Source: an uncultured Acidimicrobiales bacterium
Lineage (GTDB): Bacteria > Actinomycetota > Acidimicrobiia > Acidimicrobiales > SZUA-35
Direction of reading: 5' to 3'
NCBI GenBank assembly: GCA_937925335.1
Contig: CALEWY010000041.1
Coordinates: 1-61,820, forward strand
DNA: 61,820 nt
The position numbers and the translations under genes were made by a program. This document shows positions 40,809-49,485 of this stretch, piece by piece. The notes beneath the pieces are model-generated. The model made no database searches. It had not been told where the DNA came from and was given only the letters and a program-made list of their open reading frames with translations. Position 1 is the first letter of the stretch, and each line of letters opens with the position of its first letter.

Positions 40809-42080
40809 GTGGATCGCCCGCCTTCTGTCGACGCTCTAGCCCGATCGCTCACCGACTCAGGCCTGCCTCATCCGATGCTCGTCAGCGTCGCCAGAGAGGC
40901 CATTGCGGCAGACGATGTGGAGAACGCTCCTGCTCGAGCCCGGGCTCGGGCTCGGCGCATGTTGACGCCGGTCATCAACGCCACCGGCGTGTTGCTTCAC
41001 ACGAACCTCGGCCGAGCTCCGCTCGCTCACGAACAAGAAGCCGGCTACTTCAACCTCGAGTTGGATCTCGCCACCGGTAAACGCGGCAGTCGCCAAGCGG
41101 CCGTCGGCGAACAGATCGCCCTTGCGGTCGGCGCCGAAGCGGCCCTGATCGTCAATAACTGCGCCGCATCGGTGCTCTTAGCGCTCGGCGCATTGTCCGG
41201 CGACACCGGCGTTGCGGTGAGTCGAAGCGAGTTGGTCGAAATCGGAGGCGGCTTCCGGGTTCCCGACGTGATGGCTCAGTCGGGCGCTCGCCTCGTGGAA
41301 GTTGGCACCACCAACAGAACGCGTCTCGCTGACTTTCAGCGGGCGATCGATGAGAACGACGTTGGCCTCGCCCTCCACGTCCACCAGTCGAACTACAAGA
41401 TCGTGGGCTTCACCGAAGCCGTCTCGGTGGCGCAGATGGCAACACTTGACGTGCCCGTCCTCGCCGACATCGGATCCGGCCTGCTCGACGCCACGTGCCC
41501 GTGGCTCGACGGTCCACCACCGAACTGGCTCGCGAACGAACCCGCGGTTCGCCAGACGCTCGAAGCCGGTGCTGATCTCGTCATGTTCTCGGGCGACAAG
41601 CTGATGGGTGGCCCTCAAGCGGGAATTATCGCCGGTCGTGCCGATCTCGTGGCGGCCTGCGCCAAGCACCCGCTCGCCAGAGCGTTACGCCCCGGCGGAC
41701 TCGTGCTTTCGGCGCTGCAGACGACGATCGGGCACTACCTGCGGCGCGACGGCGATGCCATCGCGTTCTGGCGGTCCGCCTCGGTCTCGGTTCCCTACCT
41801 CACCCGGCGCGCCGAAGCGATGGCCACCACCCTCGCTGGAGCGGGAATCTCGGCAAAGGCCATCGAGACCAAATCGGTTCCCGGCGGAGGAACGCTTCCC
41901 ACCGTCTCGTTCCCGAGCGCCGGGGTGCGCATCCAGGGCGACCACCTCGACACCCTTCGCAACGCCGACCGGCCGATCGTCGCCAGGGTCGAAGACGGCT
42001 CAACCGTGCTCGATCTCCGCACCGTCGACGCCGACGACGACCAAACGATCATCGACACGGTCACGGCCGCCCAGCCGTGA
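40809..42080 (+). CDS. selA: L-seryl-tRNA(Sec) selenium transferase
   Basis: 423 residues, a PLP enzyme that converts Ser-tRNA(Sec) to Sec-tRNA(Sec) using selenophosphate. Visible features: INATGVLLHTNLGRAPL (56-72), ELDLATGKRGSR (84-95), NNCAASVLLAL, HVHQSNYKIVGFTE and the PLP Lys264 in FSGDKLMGGPQAG. The N-terminal tRNA-binding part is short. The start at 40809 is a GTG. The stop overlaps the GTG start of selB (GTGA), so the two form an operon. Its tRNA, selC, is far away at 3722-3817. Confidence 0.97.
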   Translation: MDRPPSVDALARSLTDSGLPHPMLVSVAREAIAADDVENAPARARARARRMLTPVINATGVLLHTNLGRAPLAHEQEAGYFNLELDLATGKRGSRQAAVGEQIALAVGAEAALIVNNCAASVLLALGALSGDTGVAVSRSELVEIGGGFRVPDVMAQSGARLVEVGTTNRTRLADFQRAIDENDVGLALHVHQSNYKIVGFTEAVSVAQMATLDVPVLADIGSGLLDATCPWLDGPPPNWLANEPAVRQTLEAGADLVMFSGDKLMGGPQAGIIAGRADLVAACAKHPLARALRPGGLVLSALQTTIGHYLRRDGDAIAFWRSASVSVPYLTRRAEAMATTLAGAGISAKAIETKSVPGGGTLPTVSFPSAGVRIQGDHLDTLRNADRPIVARVEDGSTVLDLRTVDADDDQTIIDTVTAAQP

Positions 42081-43798
42081 CCGTCATCGCCACCGCCGGA
42101 CACGTCGACCACGGCAAGTCCACCCTCGTCCGCACGCTCACTGGCACCGACCCAGACCGTTGGGACGAGGAGAAGGCTCGCGGTCTCACCATCGATCTCG
42201 GGTTCGCCAACCTCGTTCTTCCATCAGGCAAAGACGTCTCGTTCGTCGATGTCCCCGGCCACATCCGATTCCTGCGCAACATGCTTGCCGGCGTCGGGGC
42301 GGTCGAAGCCTGCATCTTTGTGGTTGCAGCAACGGAGGGCTGGAAGGAGCAGTCCGAGGAGCACATGCGCATCCTCGATCTTCTCGGCATCCAGCACGGT
42401 GTCGTCGCTCTCACCAAGGTCGATCAAGTCGACGACGACCTGCTCGAACTTGCGATGCTCGACGTCGAGGAACACACCGAGAACACCTTTCTCGCCGGTG
42501 CACCCGTCATCCCCGTCGCCGCTCCGACCAGAGAGGGCATCGATGATCTCATCGCTGCCATCGCTGACCTCGTCGAGACGATGGGTGAGCCAGCCGACCA
42601 CGATCGCCCTCGTCTCTGGATTGACCGAGCGTTCTCGCCCTCTGGTGCCGGCACCGTCGTGACCGGAACACTCACGGGTGGTTCGATCTCGATCGGCGAC
42701 GAACTCACCGCTCAGCCACTCGGTGAACGCGCTCGAATCCGAGGCCTCCAAAGCCACCACCGATCGGTCGAACGGGTCGGACCGGGCAACCGGGTCGCCG
42801 TCAACCTGACCGGCATCAGCCATAGCGACCTTCGGCGGGGCGACGTGCTCGTCAACCAAGACCAGTGGCAGGCGAGTTCGATGATCGATGCTGGGCTGAC
42901 GGTGCTTCCGTCACTTGGGCACGACGTGTCTCGCCGCGGCGCCTTCGCCGCCTACATCGGATCTGGCGAGTTCAACGCCAAGGTTCGGGTGCTCGGGCCA
43001 GACACGCTGAGCCCAGGCAGCGACGGCGCCGTCCGGCTCTACCTTGCCCGCTCGGTTCCTGTCCTTCCTGGCGACCGGTTCATCCTGCGCGAACACGGGC
43101 GGGACGAAACCGTCGGCGGTGGCGAGATCCTCGACATCGACCCCCAACTGCCTGCCTCCAAGGCCAAGCCTGACCGTTCGCTCGAACGAGTCATCGCCGA
43201 GCGAGGCTGGGTCGACGTGGACGATCTGGCTCGATTGACGGGCGAGCGACACGAACCAACGATCGGCCGCTGGGTCGTCGATCCTGCAGAGCTCGAAGCG
43301 ACCACGGCTGCGGTGCGAACGAGGATCGACGACGCCGGGTCGCTCGGCCTCGACATCGCGGTGCTCTCCGACAACGAACGAGCCATCATCGATGCCGAGA
43401 ACGACATCCACGTCGAGCGCGGCCGAGCGACCATCGGCGAAGCGGTCGACGACATGGCCGACCATCCATGGATCGCTGTGCTCGACGCCGAACCGTTCGC
43501 ACCACCTGGACCCGACGGCGTTGACCGTGGCGAGGTTCGGGAGCTCGTTCGCCGGGGACTCGTGATCGAACAAGAAGGTGTGCACTTCTCAGCCCGAGCG
43601 ATGCACAAAGCCGCCGTTGCGATTGCGACGAAACTCGCTGGTCAGCCGGACGGCATCACGGTTGCGGAGGCTCGCGATGTGTTGAGCACGTCTCGTAAAT
43701 ACGTGCTTCCAATCCTCGCCTACATGGATGGCAACGGCATGACTCGCCGCCGCGAAGACTTGCGCATTGCCGGGCCTCGCCTACCCGAGCCTGAGTAG
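42077..43798 (+). CDS. selB: Selenocysteine-specific elongation factor
   Basis: 573 residues. EF-Tu-like GTPase: AGHVDHGKST (7-16), GLTIDLGFANL, FVDVPGHIRFLRNML, and the guanine-specificity element ALTKVDQVDD. Domains 2 and 3 follow (DRAFSPSGAGTVVTGTLTGG), and the C-terminal third (about 360-573) holds winged-helix segments, ending in KYVLPILAYMDGNGMTRRREDLRI, which bind the SECIS element in mRNA. It delivers Sec-tRNA to UGA codons. It overlaps selA by 4 nt. Length is slightly under E. coli SelB, but the C-terminal domain is complete. Confidence 0.96.
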   Translation: MTVIATAGHVDHGKSTLVRTLTGTDPDRWDEEKARGLTIDLGFANLVLPSGKDVSFVDVPGHIRFLRNMLAGVGAVEACIFVVAATEGWKEQSEEHMRILDLLGIQHGVVALTKVDQVDDDLLELAMLDVEEHTENTFLAGAPVIPVAAPTREGIDDLIAAIADLVETMGEPADHDRPRLWIDRAFSPSGAGTVVTGTLTGGSISIGDELTAQPLGERARIRGLQSHHRSVERVGPGNRVAVNLTGISHSDLRRGDVLVNQDQWQASSMIDAGLTVLPSLGHDVSRRGAFAAYIGSGEFNAKVRVLGPDTLSPGSDGAVRLYLARSVPVLPGDRFILREHGRDETVGGGEILDIDPQLPASKAKPDRSLERVIAERGWVDVDDLARLTGERHEPTIGRWVVDPAELEATTAAVRTRIDDAGSLGLDIAVLSDNERAIIDAENDIHVERGRATIGEAVDDMADHPWIAVLDAEPFAPPGPDGVDRGEVRELVRRGLVIEQEGVHFSARAMHKAAVAIATKLAGQPDGITVAEARDVLSTSRKYVLPILAYMDGNGMTRRREDLRIAGPRLPEPE

Positions 43799-43832
43799 GC
43801 GCGCGCTGGCCCTGCCCTCGCTCGGGACTCGA

Positions 43833-44099
43833 CTAGTTGGAAACGACCAGCAGCTCGCGGCGTTCGTTTTCGGTCAGGCCACCCCAAACCCCATGCTGCT
43901 CCCGAATGGAAAGTGCGTAGGTCAGGCATGACGATTGCACCGGGCACGTGGTGCAGATCTCTTTCGCCCTCGCCTCCCGGTGCCGCTTTTCTGAGCGGCG
44001 CTCGAGGCGCGGTGGTGGAAAGAAGATCACTTGATTCGGACCTCGGCAGGCGGCTTTCTCCTGCCACGTCTCGTTGAGACGCATCAAACTCACGGGCAT
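43833..44099 (-). CDS. WhiB-family transcription regulator
   Basis: 88 residues from the ATG at 44099; a GTG at 44093, 6 nt after a GGGGG ribosome site, gives 86 residues and may be the real start. Four cluster Cys are present: AACRG, CTTCPVQSSC, followed by GVWGGLTENERRELL, the turn that binds the sigma factor region 4. These are 4Fe-4S transcription factors of actinobacteria. The order with the NfeD and twin ATPase genes recalls the whiB4 / Rv3679-Rv3680 region of mycobacteria. It is divergent from nothing nearby, facing left alone. Confidence 0.93.
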   Translation of the reverse strand: MPVSLMRLNETWQEKAACRGPNQVIFFPPPRLERRSEKRHREARAKEICTTCPVQSSCLTYALSIREQHGVWGGLTENERRELLVVSN

Positions 44100-44170
44100 C
44101 CCCCTTGATTTCCGTGAGCCAGAACATAGGTCTGATGTGACGGATTGCACAAGGGGTGTTTTTGAGGTTT

Positions 44171-45547
44171 TTACGCTTCGGTCGTCTCGGGGTCGAGCTC
44201 GACCGGTTCTTCTTTCGGGCCGCGGTCCCGGTAGTCCTTTGCGCCGCCCTCTTCAGGCTCGACCTCGAGCAGGAGTCGGTCGATTCCGACAACTCGGACC
44301 CGGTCCCCTTCAGCAAGAGGGGTGGCACGGTTCGTGATGGCTCGCCACGGTGTATCGTCGATGAGCACGGTGCCATCGGGGCGCAAGTCGCTCGTCGCCT
44401 CACCCATCTTCCCGATCATCCACTTTCGACCAATGGTTGGTGTCGAGAAGCGGGTTCTCACCATCGATGGCATGCCCGTGTAGGCGTAGAGCACCGCGCC
44501 GACGATGCCGAACAGGCCCGTGATCCACGACATCGACACGCCGTCTGTGTAAAGGAACCACGTGCCGAGGACGAACAGGCCAACGCCGAGTGCTGAGTAG
44601 AACCGCGGCACATTCGTTTGGATGTCGATCGCCATGGCAACAAGTGCGGCGATGAGCAGAGCGATCCCCCACCAGCGGGTGGGGAGGGCGCCGAGTCCGT
44701 AGCTTCCCAGCGCCATCATGACGGCGCCGATCATCCCGGCGACGCCCACTCCAGCGACGAAGAGCTCAAAGATCAGAATGGCAAGGCCACCAACGAAGAA
44801 GAGGTAGGCGACCTCGGGACTCGAAACCGTGTGGAAGAGCTGCTGGGTGAGTGAGAGGTTGACGAACTGAGCCTGGCTGAGGCCGGCAGGGTCTTCATCG
44901 GTTGGTGTTGGGGCGACGTAGCCGGGGATTTCCTGCACGAAGATGCGAAGCACCGAGGTCTCTTCGAGCGGACCGTTCGAAATGCCGAGCGTGATGGCTT
45001 CCTCGGCGGTGATCGACACGTCTCGCAGGCGTTCGGTTGCGTCGCCAAATGCAGGCCCGAACGATGCGGGCAGCCGAGCGGGGCCGGTTTCGCCGATGCG
45101 CGCACCGACGCTCACGCCGACCAAGTCCGCAGTGCCGAGCAACTCAGCTGCGCCACCGAGAGCAGCACCAGAGGTGTCGACCCAGATCACGATCTGCACG
45201 GACGCGTTCTCGAGCCGAGTGGCGAGCTCGAGGTAGTCCTCGTCGCTCAACACCGACGCCTTCGAGTCGAGCGTGAGCACGAGCGCCAACACGTTGTCGG
45301 CTTCGGCCCGATCGAGCTCGGTGAGAATGAAGTCGGACAAGACGGGATCGAGAAGCCCCGAGATGGCCAGAATTCGGATCTGGTTGTCCGTTGCGACACC
45401 GGCCGGTTCAACGATCGGCTCGGGGTCGGACTGGGCGCTCACGGCGGGGGCCGACATCGTCAGCAACACCAAACCAACGAGAGCAAGGCCAAGTGCTCGC
45501 AGCACGGCCGTTAGTCTCCGTTGTGATGGCCGCATTCTTCGCTGCAT
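44171..45547 (-). CDS. NfeD family membrane protease-like protein
   Basis: 458 residues from the ATG at 45547 (45535 is also possible). A signal peptide (ALGLALVGLVLLTMSAPAVSAQ) is followed by a ClpP-like serine-protease domain (RILAISGLLDPVLSDFILTEL, VIWVDTSGAALGGAAELLG), four to five membrane helices (about 265-400, FVGGLAILIFELFVAGVG onward) and a C-terminal OB-fold-like NfeD domain (IGKMGEATSDLRPDGTVLIDDTPWRAI). NfeD proteins usually pair with stomatin-like proteins; none is adjacent. It diverges from the twin ATPase operon. Confidence 0.88.
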   Translation of the reverse strand: MQRRMRPSQRRLTAVLRALGLALVGLVLLTMSAPAVSAQSDPEPIVEPAGVATDNQIRILAISGLLDPVLSDFILTELDRAEADNVLALVLTLDSKASVLSDEDYLELATRLENASVQIVIWVDTSGAALGGAAELLGTADLVGVSVGARIGETGPARLPASFGPAFGDATERLRDVSITAEEAITLGISNGPLEETSVLRIFVQEIPGYVAPTPTDEDPAGLSQAQFVNLSLTQQLFHTVSSPEVAYLFFVGGLAILIFELFVAGVGVAGMIGAVMMALGSYGLGALPTRWWGIALLIAALVAMAIDIQTNVPRFYSALGVGLFVLGTWFLYTDGVSMSWITGLFGIVGAVLYAYTGMPSMVRTRFSTPTIGRKWMIGKMGEATSDLRPDGTVLIDDTPWRAITNRATPLAEGDRVRVVGIDRLLLEVEPEEGGAKDYRDRGPKEEPVELDPETTEA

Positions 45548-46512
45548 CTCACATCCTGATCGTGGCGGGGAAAGGGGGCGTGGGAAAGACAACGGTAGGG
45601 GCATCGCTGGGTGTCGCGTCTGCTCGGAGCGGACTCGACACGTTGCTCGTCGAACTCGAAGGCCATTCGACCCTCGGCCGATCGTTCGGCCACGAGCATC
45701 TGCCCTACGAAGACCTCGACCTCACCGACGACGATCCCACCACTGTGGAAGCCGGTGGACGGCTCCGGGCGAGGCGGATCACACCCGACGATGCACTCGT
45801 CGACTACCTCACCGGGCACGGGCTACAGCGCATCTCTGGACGTCTCACCGAGAACGGCACGATCGACGTCGTCGCCACGGCTGCCCCCGGCATCCGTGAT
45901 CTGTTGGCCCTCGGCAAAATCCGCCAAATCACTGCGGAAACCGGCGCTCCTGACCTGATCATCGTCGATGCTCCAGCCTCTGGCCACGCCCTCACGTTCC
46001 TCCGGGCGGCAACCGGCTTGGCCGAGGCGGGCGCCGAGGGCCCGGTGAAGGAACAAGCCGACCTCGTGGCAGCCATGCTCGCTGACGAACGCCAGGCGCG
46101 GGTGATGCTCGTAACCCTGCCGGAGGAGACGCCGGTGAGTGAGTTGATCGAGACAGCCTTCAGCCTCGAAGACGACGTTGGGATCGCGCTCGCCCCACTC
46201 GTGGTGAACTCGGTCACGCCGTCGATTCCAGGCCTTGAATCCGAGCTGAAGGCACTCGACAAGAGCCTCAAGAAGAAGTCACCGACTCTCGATCACGCCC
46301 GCTCTCGTGCCGCTCATCATCGCCTCCGCCAGGAGGCAACCCAGCGAAGCGAGATCGAACGTCTCACCACCGAACTTCCACTCCCCCGCATCGAACTCCC
46401 GCGCCTCGTGCGCGCCGGCCTAGGACGAGCCGACATCAGTGCGCTCGCCGACGCGCTCCAGAGCCAGATTGACGAACTCGACGCTCGCGGCCTGTTGGGA
46501 GATGAATCATGA
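45526..46512 (+). CDS. ArsA/Get3-type ATPase, first of a pair
   Basis: 328 residues from the ATG at 45526; the start overlaps the divergent NfeD frame only if the upstream NfeD start is used. Walker A is AGKGGVGKTTVGA, the switch region VDAPASGHALTFLRAA. It is the first of two tandem ATPases that resemble the mycobacterial Rv3679-Rv3680 (Bag) pair, thought to act as a heterodimer in envelope protein or anion homeostasis. It lacks the Cys zinc-binding motif of eukaryotic Get3. The stop overlaps the next start (ATGA). Confidence 0.88.
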   Translation: MAAFFAASHILIVAGKGGVGKTTVGASLGVASARSGLDTLLVELEGHSTLGRSFGHEHLPYEDLDLTDDDPTTVEAGGRLRARRITPDDALVDYLTGHGLQRISGRLTENGTIDVVATAAPGIRDLLALGKIRQITAETGAPDLIIVDAPASGHALTFLRAATGLAEAGAEGPVKEQADLVAAMLADERQARVMLVTLPEETPVSELIETAFSLEDDVGIALAPLVVNSVTPSIPGLESELKALDKSLKKKSPTLDHARSRAAHHRLRQEATQRSEIERLTTELPLPRIELPRLVRAGLGRADISALADALQSQIDELDARGLLGDES

Positions 46513-47585
46513 CGAGCTCCATCGAGAGCGCTGACGTGATCGTGTGCCTCGGCGCCGGCGGTGTCGGGAAGACCACGACCGCGGCCGCCGTGGGTGTGGC
46601 CGGCGCCTTGGCCGGACGCCGGACGGTCGTGCTGACCGTCGACCCCGCCCGCAGATTGGCCGACGCACTCGGCATCCGCGGCGATCTCGCGGGCGACACG
46701 CACACCATCGAGGGCGATTGGGATGGCGAACTGTCGGTCGCCATGCTCGATCCGGGAGCGACGTTCGACGCGTTGATTCACGAGCACGCGGCGTCGCCAG
46801 AACAGGCCGAACGCGTCCTCGAGAACCGGATCTACAAGAACCTCACCAGCAGCCTGGGAGGCACAAACGAGTACATGGCGGCAGAGAAGCTTCGGGAACT
46901 CCATCTCGACGACCGCTTTGATCTCGTCGTCATCGACACACCTCCGGCCAGCCACGCAATCGACCTGCTCGATAGCCCCGGCCGGCTGACTCGCTTCGTC
47001 GATCATCGCCTCTACCGCTCGATTCTGGCGCCGAAGAAGGGCATCTTCCGTGCGGTCAACGCGGCGACCCAACTCGCGGTTCGGATGGTCTCCAAGGTTG
47101 TCGGGAGCGACCTACTGAGTGACGTGATCGACTTCTTCGCAGCGTTCGATGGCATGGACGAGGGTTTCCGCATTCGAGCCGATGAGGTGTCGAAGCTCCT
47201 CGTCGCCGACTCCACCGCCTACGTCTTGGTGACCGCCGCTCGCCAAACCGCTCTCGCCGAATCGGCGTGGATGGTCGAGAGCTTGGCCGAGCGGTCGATC
47301 GCGCTCGAATCACTCGTCGTGAATCGCCTCACGCCCGACGTCGGTATCGGATCGTTGGACACATTGGATGCGGACCGACCTGCACTCGATCGCAATCTGT
47401 CAGAGATGCTCGAGATGCGGACGATGGAGCACGATTTGATCGCTCAGTTCGTTGCCGACCTCAAAGGCGACCCAGCCGTGATCACCGTCGACGAACAAGA
47501 TCTCCCCGTCGCTGATCTGGCCGGCGTGATCGCGGTCGCCAGTGTTATCGCTGAGCAAGCCAGTGTTATCGCTGAGCAAGCGTGA
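46509..47585 (+). CDS. ArsA/Get3-type ATPase, second of a pair
   Basis: 358 residues. Walker A GAGGVGKTTTAAA, VLTVDPARRLADALG, DLVVIDTPPASHAIDLLDSPGRL. It starts with an ATG that overlaps the stop of its partner. The extreme C-terminus is a fresh duplication: a 21-bp direct repeat adds ASVIAEQ twice (about residues 344-357). It is likely to form a heterodimer with the gene before it. A hairpin terminator follows 62 bp later. Confidence 0.88.
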   Translation: MTSSIESADVIVCLGAGGVGKTTTAAAVGVAGALAGRRTVVLTVDPARRLADALGIRGDLAGDTHTIEGDWDGELSVAMLDPGATFDALIHEHAASPEQAERVLENRIYKNLTSSLGGTNEYMAAEKLRELHLDDRFDLVVIDTPPASHAIDLLDSPGRLTRFVDHRLYRSILAPKKGIFRAVNAATQLAVRMVSKVVGSDLLSDVIDFFAAFDGMDEGFRIRADEVSKLLVADSTAYVLVTAARQTALAESAWMVESLAERSIALESLVVNRLTPDVGIGSLDTLDADRPALDRNLSEMLEMRTMEHDLIAQFVADLKGDPAVITVDEQDLPVADLAGVIAVASVIAEQASVIAEQA

Positions 47586-47647
47586 CCCGAACGACAACGA
47601 GCTGACGCACGACAAAGCCCAGATCAGTCTGGCTTGGTGACATGCAG

Positions 47648-47669
47648 GTCAGGTCTGAGGAGACCTGAC
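47648..47669. terminator. Hairpin between convergent genes
   Basis: GTCAGGTCT (47648-47656) and AGACCTGAC (47661-47669) form a perfect 9-bp stem with a 4-nt loop. It ends the ATPase operon and the STAS gene from both sides. Confidence 0.7.
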
Positions 47670-47674
47670 GAGAG

Positions 47675-48031
47675 TCAGTCGTCGTCGCCTTCGTCGAGAG
47701 CCTCTTCGGCCTCTTCGACGCTCTCGGTGACCGGCACGATGCGATCGAAGCCCGTGGTGTGCAGCAGGCGCAACAAACCGGGGTTGTCACACGCCACGGC
47801 AACAGCGCCGTCGGCCTCACGGGCACGGCGGATTCCACCGATGAGGGCGCCAAGGCCAGCGGAGTCCATGAACGGAACGCTGGACAGGTCGATCAGGAGA
47901 CGCTCGTGCCCAGCAAGGTTCGCGAGTGCCTCGCGAAAACCACTGACCGTGTAGGCATCCAGCTCACCCGATGGGCGACACAGGGTGTAGTTCTCGGCTT
48001 CTTCGATATGAATCTCGAGCACGGCGGGCAT
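47675..48031 (-). CDS. STAS-domain anti-anti-sigma-like protein
   Basis: 118 residues from the ATG at 48031. A single STAS domain with GELDAYTVSGFREALANL and LIDLSSVPFMDSAGLGALIGGI, which contains the phosphorylatable Ser57 (FMDSAGLG). It could bind an anti-sigma factor kinase of the RsbW/SpoIIAB type, though no partner is adjacent, and a very acidic tail (EEAEEALDEGDDD) follows. The start is chosen at MPAVLEIH; the frame extends to 48091. Confidence 0.85.
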   Translation of the reverse strand: MPAVLEIHIEEAENYTLCRPSGELDAYTVSGFREALANLAGHERLLIDLSSVPFMDSAGLGALIGGIRRAREADGAVAVACDNPGLLRLLHTTGFDRIVPVTESVEEAEEALDEGDDD

Positions 48032-48173
48032 TCTCCAGGTTGTCGACACGAACGGGATGCGTCCGGATCGGTCGTCGGTCACGCCTCGCAACCGATCGAC
48101 GGATGCTAGCGCTCAAACGAACAACGTGGACCTGCGGTTCCCGCTTGGCCCCGTTGGAGATACCCTTCCAGCT

Positions 48174-48575
48174 GTGACCGCAGTGCTGCTCGCCACCGAT
48201 TCCGATGCGATCTTCAACGAGGTCGATGCGGCCCTAGCCAGCTCAGATACTGAGGTTTGGCGTGTTCGCAAGGGTGCCGACGTACTCCCGACCGTCCTTG
48301 CCAAGAACCCCGATCTTGTCATCCTCGATCTACAGATCGGGAACATGGGCGGGGTCGCAACATGCTTGGCTTTGCGTCAAGAAGAAGGTTTCGACCGTCT
48401 CACCGAACGGCCGATCGCTCTGCTCCTCGACCGCTCCGCCGACGTCTTCTTGGCTCGTGAAGCGGGTGCGGACGGATGGTTGGTGAAGCCGCTCGATGCG
48501 CTTCGTCTCAAGCGTCTTGCCATGCAGTTGCTCGCTGGCGAATCGGTTTTCGAGGGCGTTTCCTCAAACGGTTGA
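48174..48575 (+). CDS. Stand-alone receiver domain protein
   Basis: 133 residues from a GTG at 48174; the frame runs to 48057. A single response-regulator receiver domain: acidic pair DSD near residue 9, the phospho-acceptor Asp52 (VILDLQIG) and the Lys in GWLVKPLDALRL. No output domain is fused. It may signal through other proteins. It is divergent from the STAS gene, but the two may belong together in one signalling unit. Confidence 0.8.
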   Translation: MTAVLLATDSDAIFNEVDAALASSDTEVWRVRKGADVLPTVLAKNPDLVILDLQIGNMGGVATCLALRQEEGFDRLTERPIALLLDRSADVFLAREAGADGWLVKPLDALRLKRLAMQLLAGESVFEGVSSNG

Positions 48576-48628
48576 GATAGTCTCTGTGATCTCGGAAAGG
48601 TGCTCTTGGCGCCTGGATGAGCACAACA

Positions 48629-48705
48629 CGGGTTGTGGCGCAGCTTGGCAGCGCGCCTCGTTCGGGACGAGGAGGTCGGGAGTTCAAATCTCCCCAACCC
48701 GACCA
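48629..48705 (+). tRNA. tRNA-Pro (anticodon CGG)
   Basis: A 77-nt tRNA. Acceptor CGGGTTG pairs with CAACCCG, D arm GGCGCAGCTTGGCAGCGCGCC, anticodon stem CCTCG/CGAGG with loop TTCGGGA (anticodon CGG, so Pro), variable loop AGGTC, T arm GGGAG-TTCAAAT-CTCCC and an encoded CCA. All stems pair well. Confidence 0.96.
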
Positions 48706-48719
48706 CAAGATCAACGTTT

Positions 48720-48755
48720 GGACCTGGTTCGCCTTGCGGCCCAGGTCCTTTCGCT
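48720..48755 (+). terminator. Rho-independent terminator after tRNA-Pro
   Basis: GGACCTGG (48720-48727) pairs with CCAGGTCC (48741-48748), then TTTCGCTTTTT. It lies 15 bp past the tRNA end. Confidence 0.85.
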
Positions 48756-48796
48756 TTTTCGGTCGCCCTCGACGTGTCAGGCGCAGTGAGCGACCG

Positions 48797-49414
48797 CTAC
48801 GGGCCGTCGATGTCGATCGTGCACACGAGATCGTCGCTCAATCCGACCTCGATCGCTCGAACGTCTGAGCCATCGAACGTGATCGTGCCGTTTGTACTTG
48901 TGACACCGTTGTTCGAGCTGATGCCCGAGATGTTGTAGCTCGTCACGGACACACCCGAGAAGATCTGGGCGAGTTCGTCGGCGTTCGCCGCGATGCCACA
49001 ACTCGGTTTCGTGTGGTCGAAAGCGGCGTTGTAGTCGCCGGCTTGGACGTCGGCGAGAAAGTCGTTCGTGACTCCGACCGGCACCCTTGACGCCCAAAAG
49101 ACCGCGGCGGAACAGCCGCCGATGAGGAGGATCGGGATGCCGATCAAGATGAGAAGGATGAGCCACACGCGGCTCTTCTTCTTGACCGGAGGCGGCCCAC
49201 TGCCGGGGGCGGGCTGGTAGTAGGGCTGTTGTGCGTAGGACTGGTGTTGTGCCTGCTGCGGCGGCTGCTGATACCCCGGCTGCTGTGGCGGCGGTTGAAA
49301 GCCAGGCTGCTGCGCTGGTGGTTGCTGGAATCCAGGCTGCTGTGGCGGGGGTTGATACCCCGGTTGCTGTGGCGGTGGCTGATATGGCTGTCCTTCGGGG
49401 GTTCCCTCACTCAT
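48797..49414 (-). CDS. Pro/Gln-rich single-pass membrane protein
   Basis: 205 residues. Residues 1-75 are an extreme P/Q/Y/G-rich cytoplasmic tail built on repeats such as QPPPQQPGYQ and QQPGFQ; then KKKSRVWLILLILIGIPILLIGG (one helix, about 78-100) and an exterior domain (VPVGVTNDFLADVQAGDYNAAFD onward, with Cys in SCGIAAN and LVCTID). The layout resembles DUF4878-type lumazine/limonene-cyclase-like exterior folds. Function unknown. The P/Q tail may phase-separate or bind a partner. Confidence 0.8.
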   Translation of the reverse strand: MSEGTPEGQPYQPPPQQPGYQPPPQQPGFQQPPAQQPGFQPPPQQPGYQQPPQQAQHQSYAQQPYYQPAPGSGPPPVKKKSRVWLILLILIGIPILLIGGCSAAVFWASRVPVGVTNDFLADVQAGDYNAAFDHTKPSCGIAANADELAQIFSGVSVTSYNISGISSNNGVTSTNGTITFDGSDVRAIEVGLSDDLVCTIDIDGP

Positions 49415-49485
49415 GGCGCCACACTAGATGCTGAGCGTGAGGGCCGTTGGTGCGCCGCTCGTGGCGCAAGAAAAGGACGTGAGCA

